Under the pieces are notes generated by a model. The model was given only the letters and a program-made list of their open reading frames with translations. It did no database searches and had not been told where the DNA came from. DNA of 64,000 nt. It comes from Notospermus geniculatus. Lineage: Eukaryota > Nemertea > Pilidiophora > Heteronemertea > Lineidae. Of this stretch, positions 25,101 to 37,283 are shown piece after piece. Where the stretch lies: NCBI GenBank assembly GCA_002633025.1, contig NMRB01000009.1, positions 16,094-80,093 of the forward strand. The letters are read 5' to 3'. A program made the position numbers and the translations under genes. Within the stretch, counting starts at the first letter, position 1; every line of letters starts with the position of its first letter.

Positions 25101-27547
25101 AAGGGAAACACCATTCCGTTCATCCATGGAAGGCCAAGTGTAGCAGTAAATAGTGTCCCCCTGTAAAAAGTGTCCACTTCTATTGTTGAATGACGGATTA
25201 AGCGGCATGGGTATAGAAACCAATTGTCAGAGATTAGAATGTAACAATAGGATCTTTTGTTCCCAGGACAGTTTTTCCTAGGACATTCTTTCACTTCACA
25301 CCTGGAGACCCCAGCATTGGAGGCTGAAATTGGGGGGGGGGGGGGGGGNTTCATACAAAAATTTTTCGAAATATTTTGACTAATAAAACCTGAAATTCAT
25401 TCTACTCAAGAACAAAATGAAAACTTACCGTCGCGAAGTTGTACTTACGTCAATTTCCACGTGGGCGACCAACGCTCAGCCACTTTGCTGTGTTTGAAGC
25501 GCGCAATCCGATGCCGCAAAGCAGGAATTATCGGGAAAACCCACGCATCCAGCATCATCGTCTGTGATACCTGGCATGCCTGGAGATTCTTCGAATAAAG
25601 TAGGCCTACATGTAATTGGCGTCTCTGTCGTTTGCGCAGATCGACGATGTTTTATGGATGATTACGTACGCAACATTAACAACGCCGTGTGTGGGAAGGT
25701 CTCTGAGGTTAGAAGAGGCCGTGGACATACGGAGAATGTTCAATCAATTCATGTAATCAAAATTCACGGCCCAAGATTTTCATTTTTTTTAAATGTTCAC
25801 TGTGTCTCGATGGTGACGTAGTACGAATGGCTTTCAATCAATGCGAGCGCGTTCCTTCATGAACGCGCGGTAGAGTTGCGACCGCGCAAGATGAATGTAG
25901 CCCGAAGCGAACACAACGCGATGGGGGGGGGGGGTCAGGCATGGTGAATGAAGACTTTGTGACCTAATAGAGGCCGAATAAAATGAACTCGACACAGCAG
26001 CCCATCATATTAATCATGTGAATCAGAGGTTCAGTCTTCGTAGGAACGGCGGAAAGAAGATTGATTTCTTCAGCTCAGTATCAGGAGCCGGTACTTGAAA
26101 ACAACTTTTTATTTTTTTAATAGATACCGTACATGTATGATTGTAATTAACAACAATCTCTTTGCATTTCTTTCCATCAAAACTGGAGTAGTCCTAATAA
26201 TAGCTTATTGCATTGATCGATTGCCTTGTTCGATCATAGGCCTACTCCGCCGCCAATTTCCTCCGCCAGGTGACGCATCGATGCTCTCGCTCACACCCAG
26301 GCGGCGAAAAACTAGAGCGAACTAGAATAGCCACTCGGCTGTGTAGGCTTTGGATCGGGTTACAGAACCTCCCTCGTTTCTCTTATTTCAGATATTTCAT
26401 GAACTTGGTGTCGAAAAGCATTTTAGCTTTTGCCATGTTATGTCTTTAGTTTTAAAAAAAAGTATTTTGGTTTAATGAATCTTCCCATGTTTGACGTTTT
26501 CGGGAAGGATCGAGACCTTCAAGATTGCAAAAAAAGTCATCTCACTTTGTTTGACACTGTGACGTATTTTCCGCAGTCCAATTAACGCTTACGGCTTTAT
26601 AACGCCTACAGACCCCTAACATTGCTGCCCCCTGCGTGGTTCCTGTCGAGAATGGAAATTTCGAGAATCTGCGGACTTGTTGTTGTGGAAAATAACTTAT
26701 GTCACTTCATCCTTTGCAAATGACACTGGCACTTCCGGCGGCAGCTCAGCCATGTCAGTGCCCCCCCCCTTGGGATGTTTGGCTGTTTAACTGGGCAACA
26801 GGGGATTGGTTCAAAAGGTTAGTTTCCATCGTTTACAAATCATGATTTGAATTGCGAACGAAATCAGCCATGCTTTGGCAGCGCCCCCATGCCGAAAATG
26901 ATTTACAACGATTTTTCGTTTCTTGCATGACTTCAGACTTCTCGTCGCGTCGATGGCATTGCCATCTTTTGAACATGACCAACAGTACAAAAAGGTGCAC
27001 TTAGTCATAAACGAACATCCACTGCAAAGAAGGGGTAATTGGGCAAGTGAACAGCTTTAGTCTCGCTCCTCTCAATATGTTCGCATTTGAGTGAAGAGGA
27101 GCGCCGTGCCCTTGTTGTGGGAGGATGTTAGGCCTATCATTCGTTGATAATTCTTATTTAAACCAAAATTTGCCATAAAAATGACAGACTGTGCGTCTGT
27201 TCAGCGGGTGACTGAAAAGAATATATCAGTGAATCTAATTTACATAGCTGTACGATATATGCAAATAGAAAATACATACATCTTAAAAGCTATAAATTTT
27301 ACGATGTTTACGATGTTTACTTCACCGAGGTAGCGAAAACATGGTTTGATCTTGTTTATTGCATTGGTTTTGAAAATGCATGATACTATGATACATTCCA
27401 ATATGTTAATGTCATGAATTGAAATAGGAAATTATTTTCCTTTGGGATATGTTTGTCGATGTAAAGTCTTTTTTGTACATTTGGATTTTAAAATCCGTCT
27501 GAGCAGCAGCATTCCCATCCGGCTTAGAAAGGATCGTCACATTCAAA

Positions 27548-28196
27548 ATGCAGGTGAGTGTTTGGTCTTTATACAATGTTCTCGTTATGAGCAATTGTAG
27601 GCCTAATTCAGCATCTTTTAGCAAAAACCCACTTTTATTGAAGGGTTTAATGTAGGCAAATACATGTTCGTTGTTTGAGCCGTGACATTCCTTTGCCACG
27701 GCACAACTCAGGGGCGCATCGATCCAGAAAGAGGGGGCGCCCTGTGCTAGGAACATTGAAATTTGCGCCCAATTCCAGAATTTCACGGTCGATTTTACAG
27801 ATTTGTTGGCCGAAAGGGTAGGCGCGCGCCTGCAACTCCCCCCCCGCCCCCACACACGCACTCACTCACACCGTCCTCATTCCGCTCACAGTGCGCTTTA
27901 TACGGATGGTTGATGTCGTTGATAGTTGAGGCAGAGAGCTCCCCTCACTCATTGGACGGATACTTCAACTTTTCCGATTTTCCCTGTTTCAGACAAAATG
28001 TTTACTCGTGTTGCTTTTGGCAACCCTGGTTATTTCAACATCAGCGGTCGACTACGACCAGACGTGTTACACTAACTGCCACAACAAGTTCATGGGAAGT
28101 AGTTGTAGGGGCAAGTGCGACAGGTATGACCGAGCATGCAAGAATGTATGTGATCAGAAATTCTTCAAGTGTAGGAAGACCTGCATAAAGTCATGA
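27548..28196 (+). CDS. Secreted peptide with eight cysteines in four CX3C pairs
   Basis: Two coding exons in phase 0: 27548-27553 (Met-Gln, donor CAG|gtgagt) and 27993-28196 (acceptor tgtttcag). The precursor is 69 residues. The signal peptide MQTKCLLVLLLATLVISTSA is probably cut before VDYDQT. The mature peptide is about 49 residues, cationic (11 K/R, 5 D/E), with spacing CX3C-X8-CX3C-X6-CX3C-X6-CX3C. The last three pairs repeat with an 11-residue period (CRGKCDRYDRA, CKNVCDQKFFK, CRKTC). CX3C pairs spaced this way suggest disulfide-stapled helices, as in alpha-hairpinin folds, but no family is recognised. A poly(A) signal AATAAA lies at 28274, 78 bp after the stop. It may be an immune or coelomic peptide; that role is inference only. 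Confidence 0.75.
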
Positions 28197-28273
28197 GGAG
28201 ATGGAGGCGATGTCATGGGGTTTCGATATTCGTTGGCAAACCCATCGAAATTGAGTGTTGATTCAAATGAAAG

Positions 28274-28279
28274 AATAAA
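28274..28279 (+). terminator. Poly(A) signal of the CX3C peptide gene
   Basis: The canonical AATAAA 78 bp downstream of the TGA gives a compact 3' UTR and supports the gene model. Confidence 0.7.
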
Positions 28280-28538
28280 GTCATAAAAGTATTAAATCAA
28301 CGCATTCGTGTATTTATATCTAGTTCCTTGTACTTATTTCCTGACTGTCCTCGACCCGTAGCAGCAGTTCGCCATGTCTCTATTGGGCCTCCTCCCGATT
28401 ATTGTCATTCGTTCTTTATCAAACCAAAAACTAGTAAAAGATGGTTCGAGACATCTGCTGAAGAATAAACGTACCGTACCAACATCTTTAGCATACTTAC
28501 ACCCGTACCAATTTATAATTCATGTGTTGAAAGAACAA

Positions 28539-28830
28539 GCCTAACGGTAATATCAAGGTCAGCGCCACCATCGAGGGCCAGAGAAACCAGGCTTGCATAA
28601 TATTTAATATTTTGCTATCCTCCTCTCCAAAAGTAAAGTCATAAACAGTGCGAGGACTTGAAAAATATTGAAAAATAAAATTTTATTTTTATTTTTTTCC
28701 CGCCCTCCTCTGTGTCAGCTCTGTCCAAAAAGCCCGAGGACCAAGGTATAAAAAAATGATCGCCATAGCGTGCCGCTATGCAAGCCTGGCTTCTCTGGCC
28801 CTCGATGGTGGCGCTGANATTACTACGCCG
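28539..28830. repeat. Inverted-repeat element around an N
   Basis: Left arm 28539-28598 (with CAGCGCCACCATCGAGGG) and right arm 28778-28830 (with CCCTCGATGGTGGCGCTG) are inverted copies of about 55 bp enclosing AT-rich DNA. An N at 28818 lies in the right arm. A third copy of the arm is at 29371-29430. A second inverted block (GAGGCCGAACGAGGCCGAGC and its complement) occurs at 28919-28950 and 29340-29370, so the repeats are nested. Confidence 0.75.
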
Positions 28831-29370
28831 AGGCTCCTATATACAGTCGAGGTAGGTTACGATGGCCGCCCGAATGTAGCCGAGTACCTCCGAAGATGAC
28901 GTCGATTGGCTCAGAGCCCATTCGGCTCGGCCTCGTTCGGCCTCCTTCGGGTACTTCGGGATTTGTCGGGAGTCCGACTCGGCTGTATAACAATACGCGC
29001 CATCTTGAAACGGAAGTGGGTCCTCAGTTCCGGCGATTTACTAACCCATTCGTCCGCCGGATAGTGCCCAGGTGATGGTGTCTAGAATTACACGATATAC
29101 GCATATTTTTTGAAAATTCATCATTGTATATATGAATTACTTAAAACTATAGATTTATGCGTACATAAGATCAAGGAAAGTATGATATTATGTTGCTGCT
29201 ACGCATGCGCAGTACGTATTAAGTAGTGCTCCTAACGCGGATGAATGTCTATCCAAGATGGCGGTATTCTTCATACAGTAGAGATACTTTTCGTCTCGTC
29301 TGAAGTGAAACATCGAAAAAGTATCTCACAACGTAGAATGGAAGGAGGCCGAACGAGGCCGAGCCGAATG

Positions 29371-29430
29371 GCCTAACGGTAATATCAAGGTCAGCGCCAC
29401 CATCGAGGGCCAGAGAAACCAGGCTTGCAT
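29371..29430. repeat. Third copy of the 28.5-kb inverted-repeat arm
   Basis: Same orientation and sequence as 28539-28598. Its continuation GGCGGCACGCTAT matches the complement of sequence beside the right arm near 28765, but is interrupted at 29444 by a 100-bp element. Confidence 0.8.
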
Positions 29431-29443
29431 GGCGGCACGCTAT

Positions 29444-29543
29444 AGGGCCGTTTAGACGACAGGCAAAAATCCACATGCGATCCGATCGAATCCGATTGTG
29501 GTTCATGAATGTGGTTTTTTTGGCTTGTCGTCTAAACGGCCCT
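29444..29543. mobile_element. 100-bp MITE with TAT target duplication
   Basis: The TIR is AGGGCCGTTTAGACGACA at the left and TGTCGTCTAAACGGCCCT at the right. TAT flanks both sides (29441-29443 and 29544-29546). It interrupts the repeat arm above, so it inserted later. Terminal GGGCC and a 3-bp duplication suggest a PIF/Harbinger-type element, tentatively. Confidence 0.75.
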
Positions 29544-29574
29544 TATGTGTATTATGGTGACCTAGTTCATCCAT

Positions 29575-29590
29575 ACACACACACACACAC
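29575..29590. repeat. (AC)n microsatellite
   Basis: A short run of AC dinucleotides following the 29.4-kb MITE. Confidence 0.85.
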
Positions 29591-30756
29591 GGTCGATGTA
29601 CACATAGCCCAGTGCTGGCGAGTGTAGGCCGATCAGGACAGCTCGACAAGATGTTTGAATCTGCGTATAGGTATTTGAATGACCTTAGTTATCAATTATC
29701 CATGGAAAGTCACATGAGTTGATCAAAAGTATGGCACCTTCTGACGAAGGGCAGTAACTGTCGAACTTCTCAAGTCAAGTGATGAAAATGATGGCGGCCA
29801 TTTTTTTTAGTGTGCCACTGATCGATTGCGATTGAATGACCAATCAGAAGGCGTCCTCAAAAATAACCTCGAAAATTTCCCCCAAAATCGTACAAAAAAT
29901 TCCAAGCCGGTGAAATAATTCAAATATCTTCCTCGGGACACGATTTGACCCCAAATGATTTAGATATGCATCAATAGTAAACAGATTACGTGAGAGGAAA
30001 AGGGCAAAAAATCGGGGACAAAATTGAACATTGCTATTGATTTTGTGGTAGGGCCTAGTGGAAAATGTTTGAATCACCAATATCTTGCTTTGATTATAAA
30101 CTATCATTTCCGTCGTGGATGGGCATGCCTTCACTTTAGTACAAACACCTGCCAAGGTCAGCGAGTATGGGGCTAGGCCATGGGTCTTTAGGGTCTGGAC
30201 AGGCTCGATCAGAGGATCGACCACTGGCAAAGATGCGTACGTACCGCAGACATAATAATTTCTATCAAGCGATGGTTACAGTGCCAAGGGTTAAATGAAG
30301 GAGATCAATCACTCAAGGACCAATATACCCATCGATCAGAGTTAAAATATTGAATTTTCAAATGCTGGGAATATACATTTAGACTATGATAAATGCCTAT
30401 AGGCCATCCCATCAGGCCGGAGTATCTCGATGTATCTGTACACAAAGTTGTCAAACTAGTAGGCTCGTGTCGAATCCGTTCGGTGGAATGTTTTGACATC
30501 TTGCCCTCTTCGCATTTTTCCATTCGCACTAGGATCCCAAGGACTTAATTTGACCCGGAACGACAAGGTAAGGATGTTATCATGCTCAAAGGCCTGCTGG
30601 CATACTTTTTTTTGAGGATACCTAAGTAGGTCTACCTTTAAAGGAATTTCCCATCGTCCTATGTTGGATGGTAGGGGGAGGGATCGCTACGGCCAGTGTT
30701 TTAACCATTCCTTTTGCTATTTCAGGGCGTGGAACGTCCCTCAAGTAGGCTCGGAC

Positions 30757-31320
30757 ATGAGGACATTAATTCTGTTGGTAAGTGCGTGAGAATCTAGTGT
30801 GGGCGGTTCCCATCGGCGTCTCATCATACTATGTTATGGAGCTCCGTAGTGGGCAGTGTTGACCGTTTCTGCGAGGGTGTCTGCTGGGATTGTGGGTTCG
30901 ATTCCCGATAAGAACTGTCCATACTTGGAAGAACCTATAGGCCTAGCATTCCATGATTAATGGGTAAAGTGAACAAGTGAGATGATTTCTTTCCGTTTTG
31001 TTCGGCCATGCACCGTACTGACGTCATGAGGTAACATGTTCTGAATAACCCACTCGATTTGATTCCTCGATTATTTTTTACAGGCCCTTCTCCTCGTTTC
31101 GGACCTCGTGACGTCTGCCAAAAAAGAGCACAATGGGGATAACGGGGATGTCGTCAAGGACATGGTGCCCAAAAAGAAGGTCCTGAAGGAAGCGAAAAAG
31201 GATTTCAATATTGGGAAAAAAGACGTTAAAAAGGCGAGGACGTTGGTTAAAAAAATACAAGGGGCCCACAAAAAATACGACAGGCAAGTACGGATAAAAT
31301 CTGCTATCAAGGCGCAATAA
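30757..31320 (+). CDS. Secreted lysine-rich peptide precursor
   Basis: Coding exons 30757-30777 (MRTLILL, donor TTG|gtaagt) and 31084-31320 (acceptor tttttacag) join in phase 0 to give 85 residues. The exon with the ATG starts at 30726 after tatttcag, and a non-coding exon probably ends at 30567 (AAG|gtaagg). The signal peptide MRTLILLALLLVSDLVTSA precedes a mature part of about 66 residues with 19 Lys, 3 Arg, 8 acidic residues and no cysteine. KK doublets recur every 4-8 residues, which suits an amphipathic cationic helix. No family is recognised. It is the second small secreted gene within 3 kb, and both split the start of the signal peptide from the rest by a phase-0 intron. An antimicrobial or coelomic-fluid role is inference. 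Confidence 0.65.
30846..30905 (+). repeat. tRNA-like A/B box pair inside the intron, SINE remnant
   Basis: A box GTAGTGGGCAGTG near 30846-30858 and B box GGTTCGATTCC at 30895-30905. It lies in the intron of the lysine-rich peptide gene. Neither a tail nor a target duplication was recognised. Confidence 0.4.
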
Positions 31321-32601
31321 ACCACGTGGAGCTCGGAGTTATTGTCACCGGAAGATCCCTCACTGCTGGTGGATGACAGTTTTCAGTTCGCTCTAAATCA
31401 ACTGAAACTTTGAACTTCATTATCCCTAATTTGTTTTCTCATAATGATACGATACCGATCAAGTAAGACAGCCGTCTTGAGATCGGTGGCATAATGTTCC
31501 CGATCAAGTGGGACATGCAACCGTCTCATTGACGTCGACGGTATTGATCTACATAGGAAAGGGAAGTGGCTGGATGTCGAAATGTTATTGGCATTTCTCC
31601 GATTTTGTCATCATGATTGAGAACGCCCCTTCATGTTTTGGAAGCGTCCGCCTACTTCACCGCCATGTCAACAAGCGTTTAAAATATTTTCCGTTCAGTC
31701 ATGTCAGTGATTCTAGCAATGAATCCGTGAACGTTCAGTGAGAGTAACTAAACTACTCCCATTTTCTTTGCACGTGGGCCAACGAACACACCGAAGGAAT
31801 CTTCCTTTGTAAGAAATGAATTAATGTAAAATGTAAAGTCAGCTTTTAAATGAATAAATAGTGAAGGAAGACAACAATTTCATTTCTGATGTGAAATTTC
31901 TCAAGTTATTATTCAGGATTCTCACACGCATCATCTGTGGAAGCATCTTGACTACCAAGAGTTGTGACATCGCTCCGCCCTTCGACTACGCTCACGCGCA
32001 CAAACGTTTGTGCGTACGAAGTTTGAGGTACACACACATGGTAGGTCATGATGCTGTGGAAGATGAGAAACAGGAAATGAGATGTTCTCGACGCCGACGG
32101 AATGTCCTTGATTCAGAAGAATTTTTCATTGTCATGCACCGTACCTATCGGTGGGGACAGACGGAGCAGGATCACCATGATCCAGTTCTATACGTCACAG
32201 AGGGCATAAATATATTCCTGCCATGGGTGTCTTGTCTGTCAGTATGTGGTGTTACCAAAGCCTGAAAACGCCCTACTGTGAGCGCTAATGGTGCACCATC
32301 TATCGACGAATTACAGAACTTGTATTTGGCGCTCAGGAAGCAAAGGACACTGATAGAATACGGCAAATCTGATAAGTCCTTCGCTCACTTATGACAAAGA
32401 TTCAAGTACTAGCTCTGCACTCAGTCACTGAGACTTAAGCAAGCACAGAGGCCTACTGCAGGGCCGGGTCCTTGCTAAAAGAACCACATTACAATTGTAT
32501 AATTTCTCTTCCAGTTTTATTACAAATTTTGTACAGAAGCTTGACTATAAATAAATGTTGCATACATGTATGATGCACTGGATCACAGGCATCTGGGGCC
32601 T

Positions 32602-32744
32602 CAGGGTTTCTGCCAGAAATATTTTTGAGGGTATGCATTTCTTCAAAATCAGTAAAAACCCCATGAAATTAAAGAAAATTGCCCTTTTCTGTTCCTTTGA
32701 GGGTACTCAGTGCATACCCTGAGTACCCTCTGGCGGAAACACTG
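32602..32744. mobile_element. 143-bp MITE with GGCCT target duplication
   Basis: The ends CAGGGTTTCTGCCAGA and TCTGGCGGAAACACTG are imperfect inverted repeats, with inner GAGGGTATGCA and TGCATACCCT also paired. The 5-bp direct repeat GGCCT flanks both sides (32597-32601 and 32745-32749). The CAGxGTTTC termini are hAT-like. Confidence 0.8.
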
Positions 32745-33523
32745 GGCCTGTCAGTAAGGTTTAGGGTGCGGCAAAATGATGTAAAACCCCCTCAGAAATA
32801 ACTAACCTTCTATCATACTTTATATATCATAGAGGGAGTGGGCTTCACCCTTGGTTTTTGCCCCTAAACAGGCTCACTAGATGTCCGAGACTCGATACAT
32901 GTGTCAACAGCCCGACCCCATAGTACCTATCCTCCCTCTCCCCAGTGAAAATAGAAATGTGAGTATATGATCATACAGTGATGTAAACAATGGTTTTACA
33001 TGATATATTATGAAAGAATGACATACAACTTACTCAAAGGAGGATATTGTGAATGTATAAGAGGCTTTGTGTGGAGACCAGATCAATTAAAATCATTGGT
33101 CAGTTTGCAAAGAGTGACATCAGGTTCAAGGAAAGGAACCATCATTTTGAATCTCATTAGATGCTGCACACATGACAAAGTAAAAAGAGCTGCAAATAAA
33201 GTACTAAACTGTCAAGTCAAACATTGTAAGTTGTGACAAGATGAAGGGAGTGACTCTCATGTCTGAATGACACCTCAGTCCTAGGATGTGAACCATGAAC
33301 CTCTTGTATGTGACCATGAAAGATTTTATTTCCTCTTAAAATTCGTGAGATGATGAATTTTTGGTTATGTTGATTCCTAATCACAGGGTAAACAAATATA
33401 CCTAGAGAATTTCCCTACCAAACTTTGGTTGGTCAAATCCAATCAGACTGATTATATGCCTCTGATCATGAACTGCTGAATAAACATTTACTATTCATAT
33501 TCTTCACCTGCTTCCTGAACAAC

Positions 33524-33621
33524 TTCACCTGCTCTTCAATGACATCTGCAACAAGTGATGACATGCAGGAATATAATCACAGTGAGATATCAATTACTGC
33601 ATCACCGTGAGTGATCAGTAA
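33524..33621. repeat. 98-bp direct repeat, copy 1
   Basis: Identical by eye to 33897-33994. Copy 2 starts directly after an N, so a duplicated assembly edge is likely. Confidence 0.9.
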
Positions 33622-33896
33622 GGCCACGGTTAGTATATCCTTTGGTTTACGGGCATAAAGATTTTGAGCCCAGGTACGGAGGACGGAATAAAAATAAAAA
33701 AAAACTTCAGTTCAGTTCATTTTTTTCATTTTCAGCTTCAGAATGACAAGTTAGACAAATCGGAGGAAATAAAAAACCAAATAAATTCTTTATAAATGCC
33801 TCTTTTCTGCTTCTTTCCGTCCTCGCTGCCGGGAAATAGACATACGCCAGTTGGTTTTGTTTATTTTTAGCTGTCGTGACTGCTGAAATCAAGGTN

Positions 33897-33994
33897 TTCA
33901 CCTGCTCTTCAATGACATCTGCAACAAGTGATGACATGCAGGAATATAATCACAGTGAGATATCAATTACTGCATCACCGTGAGTGATCAGTAA
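33897..33994. repeat. 98-bp direct repeat, copy 2, next to N
   Basis: Begins TTCACCTGCTCTTCAATG right after the N at 33896 and matches 33524-33621. Confidence 0.9.
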
Positions 33995-34177
33995 TGAGCA
34001 GAAATACTTCTACACCAGAAACGCCTTTCTATTCTAAGTACATGTACATGTAATTGTTCGTTTCTATTCTAAGTATTGCTTTATCCTGTGGCACCAATGA
34101 ATACACCAACTTCTCATAAACAATATATATTATGTACTATTATGTACTATTTTCCGCTTGGCTGGAAAATTTTTATA

Positions 34178-34623
34178 CAGTGCAAAACGCTTAAGTCGGA
34201 GACACGCAAATCAGAAAATCGCCCATCTCGGATGATTTCAAGTAATCCTGATTTTTTGTAATGTTATTCCAATAAAAAATAATCGCCTAAGTTGGACACT
34301 ACAAAGATTTTCGGCTATCTCAGATGAAGTCGGATTTTCGGCTATCTCAGATGAAATGGCCAGATCCCTTCTAATACATTTGCAATAAAAATCTATTGTG
34401 CAAGTCGGATTGCGCCTCCCTCTTCAGTTCATGTGTTTTTATTCAGGCTGGTGCTTTGGATCCATTTCCATCTTGACCTTTCTGCCCTTCCTCAAGCCAA
34501 AAGTCAGATTTTTGCCTGACTTTCACACAACTCGGATTTTATTAGACTTACACAAGGCAGATTTCTTCTAAGTCCGATGAAATTGTCTGGTTCACTTGAA
34601 TCCGACTTACGCGTTTTCTACTG
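34178..34623. mobile_element. 446-bp pogo/Tc1-like MITE with TA duplication
   Basis: The TIR is CAGTGCAAAACGCTTAAGTC at the left, mirrored by TCCGACTTACGCGTTTTCTACTG's complement at the right, and TA flanks both ends. Internal repeats of AAGTCGGA and TTTTCGGCTATCTCAGATGA occur. No transposase frame. The CAGT start with TA duplication fits pogo/Tigger-type elements. Confidence 0.85.
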
Positions 34624-37283
34624 TACCTGATACCTGCTACTGACATCCGACACCGATGGACTAGGATCTCACTCTGATCATAGGCATGGATTACCCGTAC
34701 ATTTTTGGACTAAATCATTTCACTTGGAGAAATGCAGTGAACAATCCATGGACTCACTTCAGTGCAATACACCATATGATTTGAATTTGGCAAATGATGA
34801 GATGAAGAACCTGATACCATGGTTGAGCACGAACCTGCACATTCTCGCTCAAATCTAAGGTGAGAAACAGCATTTTTTTCACCTGGTGCCCCAAGTGGCC
34901 AAAAACGTACGTCATAATATGGTGATCATGCACTTTTCAGGGCTGAGAGTCTTCACTCGGACAAATGTCCACACTGACTCAGTGACAAAGTTCTAGGATT
35001 AGGATAATGTGCAACAGTTGTTGAGCATATTGAGGAGAGACCGCTGGCCAGTCTCAATGAAAAGAGGCAAAAATCAACTTGAAACGATGAATCTAATACT
35101 GGTTATTTAGTTGTTATAGTTATAGACTGATNGCAATGTCAGAGATGTCAAACTGAAGTATTTCAATGTTTTGTTCGTTCCTGGAAAAAGATAAAGAAGA
35201 AAATAAGACTGATTATACAAATCATTTTGTAAGCTCTTGGAAATGGCGCATTATTTGCATATTTCAGCCATGAGCCCAGTGAAACCTGAAATCAGTACCG
35301 GTATCTATTTTGTGAATTTCTGACATGAATTCACAGCAGGACAAGTCATAGGCTACTTGCATGTATGAAGTTATGAGGCAGAGTTCTGCAAGTAATACAT
35401 GAAATCATAGTATTACAGTATGCCCAGTCAGAAATTATACCCATCCGAAGCCATTTCAATGTGACAACTTCATGTAGTCCTAAAAACGGAACAGCAGCCA
35501 CGCAAAGGGTATACTACACCTGTCCGCCTATCCATGTCTACAGCACTAGTGTCACCACTGAAGGTTTGGACATCGGACACGGTCAGTCTTTTATGCATTT
35601 CATCCACATGCTAAGACAATTTTCTGTCTAATGATGGTAACCAACAGTGACCACCTATTCATACTCATCACATAAAAAATACTTATGTTGTGTGTACATA
35701 AAAGGGTGGTGGTCAAAACACTGAATGGACAATGGAAAATATGACCATTATTAGCCAAAACATGCCCAAGCTAAGATCAGCAAACAATGGAGCCTAGCCC
35801 AATGACTTACAACATGCTTGAGCCCCTTGCTAAGGCCACCAACTCATGCGAAGCATAAACCAAATAAGTCGCTGCATTCATGTGCCAACATTCTGACTGT
35901 GGGAGGGTAGGTACGTGTAGGTCTATTCAGTGGAAAGATTACAATGGACAACCTGTCCGCCAAAATTTTGACTGTCTGTTCATCTGGTTTTTGTGTCCAG
36001 CAGCAAAGTATCAAGGAGGAAAAAAACAGTTCAGATTCCTGTGTTGTACATGTATTTAGGCAAAATGATTCTTCCCTATAAAAGCAGTTGCCAAAAATGC
36101 AGAAAAGCCAGGCCAGGCCTGATGACTTCATTTTTTGAGCCCATAATAAATACCCAATGTGCTACTGCAATGATCGCAAGTGAACACTGAACACAAACAA
36201 AACGTGCCATTGAAGGCTAACTGATGCAAACACATAAATAATGTGCTGGAAGCACAGAAATTCGAGAAATCTATAAAGCCTACAGTAAAATATCTCACAT
36301 GACTACAACACAAACCTGTTGACATATTTGCCATAGGAGGAATACCACATCAGTACACGAAGTATACAAGTGAGAGAGTGACTGAGATGGATATTTTGAA
36401 AACAGTCGATCAGCAGCTGCAGTTGAACAAGTGACGTATCAGCTTGCCCAATGAAACCACTATACTGTGCATGTCTTCTCTACAATGTTGAGGACAATCT
36501 CCGTTGTATAATAAAATGATATCAAGCCACGAATTGAATACACAGCAGTGAACAGTGCCTGAGTGGTGCAACACATCAGGTGCAGGCAAATTATAATGTG
36601 GACAGAATGACAGATGCTGAAAATACTATTGTTTCTCTCTCTGCCAAATGTTAGGCCTACATGGAATTATGTGAAATCCATATTACCCTGTACAGGTACA
36701 TACAGTATCTACACTACACAATTTTCCCGGACAATTTTAAGGTCAACTATTCACTTAACTGCTTCAAGTTCAACCTTGCATGAATAGACCAGACCCTGCA
36801 AAAAGGCCGCTGGATATGATGGTACATGCAGGCTTTATCAAAAGGAACGTTCCCGCACTGACCAGCAACACAATGCAGACATTCCTGTAGGAAAATCTCA
36901 ATCGGTTTTCAAGTTACCGTGTGAAGAATGCACGACAGGATAACGTTTACATAATACAGTGTGTCACAAAGGGCCGCCGTATAAAAATCAACCATGACAG
37001 ACCACTCAACCGGATTCTATGTACACTTGAATGAAGTACCAGTACCTTGTGAAATGAACTGTTAATTTGAAGCACCTTCTAAATTATCAGGTGAAGAACA
37101 TGTTCTCTTTTGCTCAGGGTATTGCTTACCAATTGTGATACAAAAACAAATTTCAGAACTCTGTTTCGCTTGTATGATACCAGGGACCTTCTGACCTGGG
37201 GTTGTTTTGATCAGCTACCACCTGCTTTACTAAGTTACCAGGAGAATTAACTGATACACACATTTTATATAGGCCTACCACTT

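Larger units (their letters stand above)
19625..27547. other. Gene-poor stretch
   Basis: No recognised gene. It contains a tRNA-like sequence at 22097-22154, a G-run with an N at 25332-25349, single Ns at 23563 and 25349, and a 145-codon frame at 20740-21177 listed separately. CpG-rich patches occur at 22200-22300 and 25830-25930, without an assigned promoter. Confidence 0.45.
31859..37283. other. Gene-poor stretch with TIR elements and a broken duplication
   Basis: Contains a perfect 18-bp palindrome CGCACAAACGTTTGTGCG (31997-32014), MITEs at 32602-32744 and 34178-34623, a 98-bp duplication next to an N (33524-33621 and 33897-33994) and an N at 35132. No ORF resembles a known protein, including the 134-codon frame at 31861-32265. 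Confidence 0.45.

Noticed and set aside
31861-32265. 134-codon plus ORF downstream of the lysine-rich peptide
   Set aside because: Runs through the CGCACAAACG palindrome and has no recognised domain or start context.
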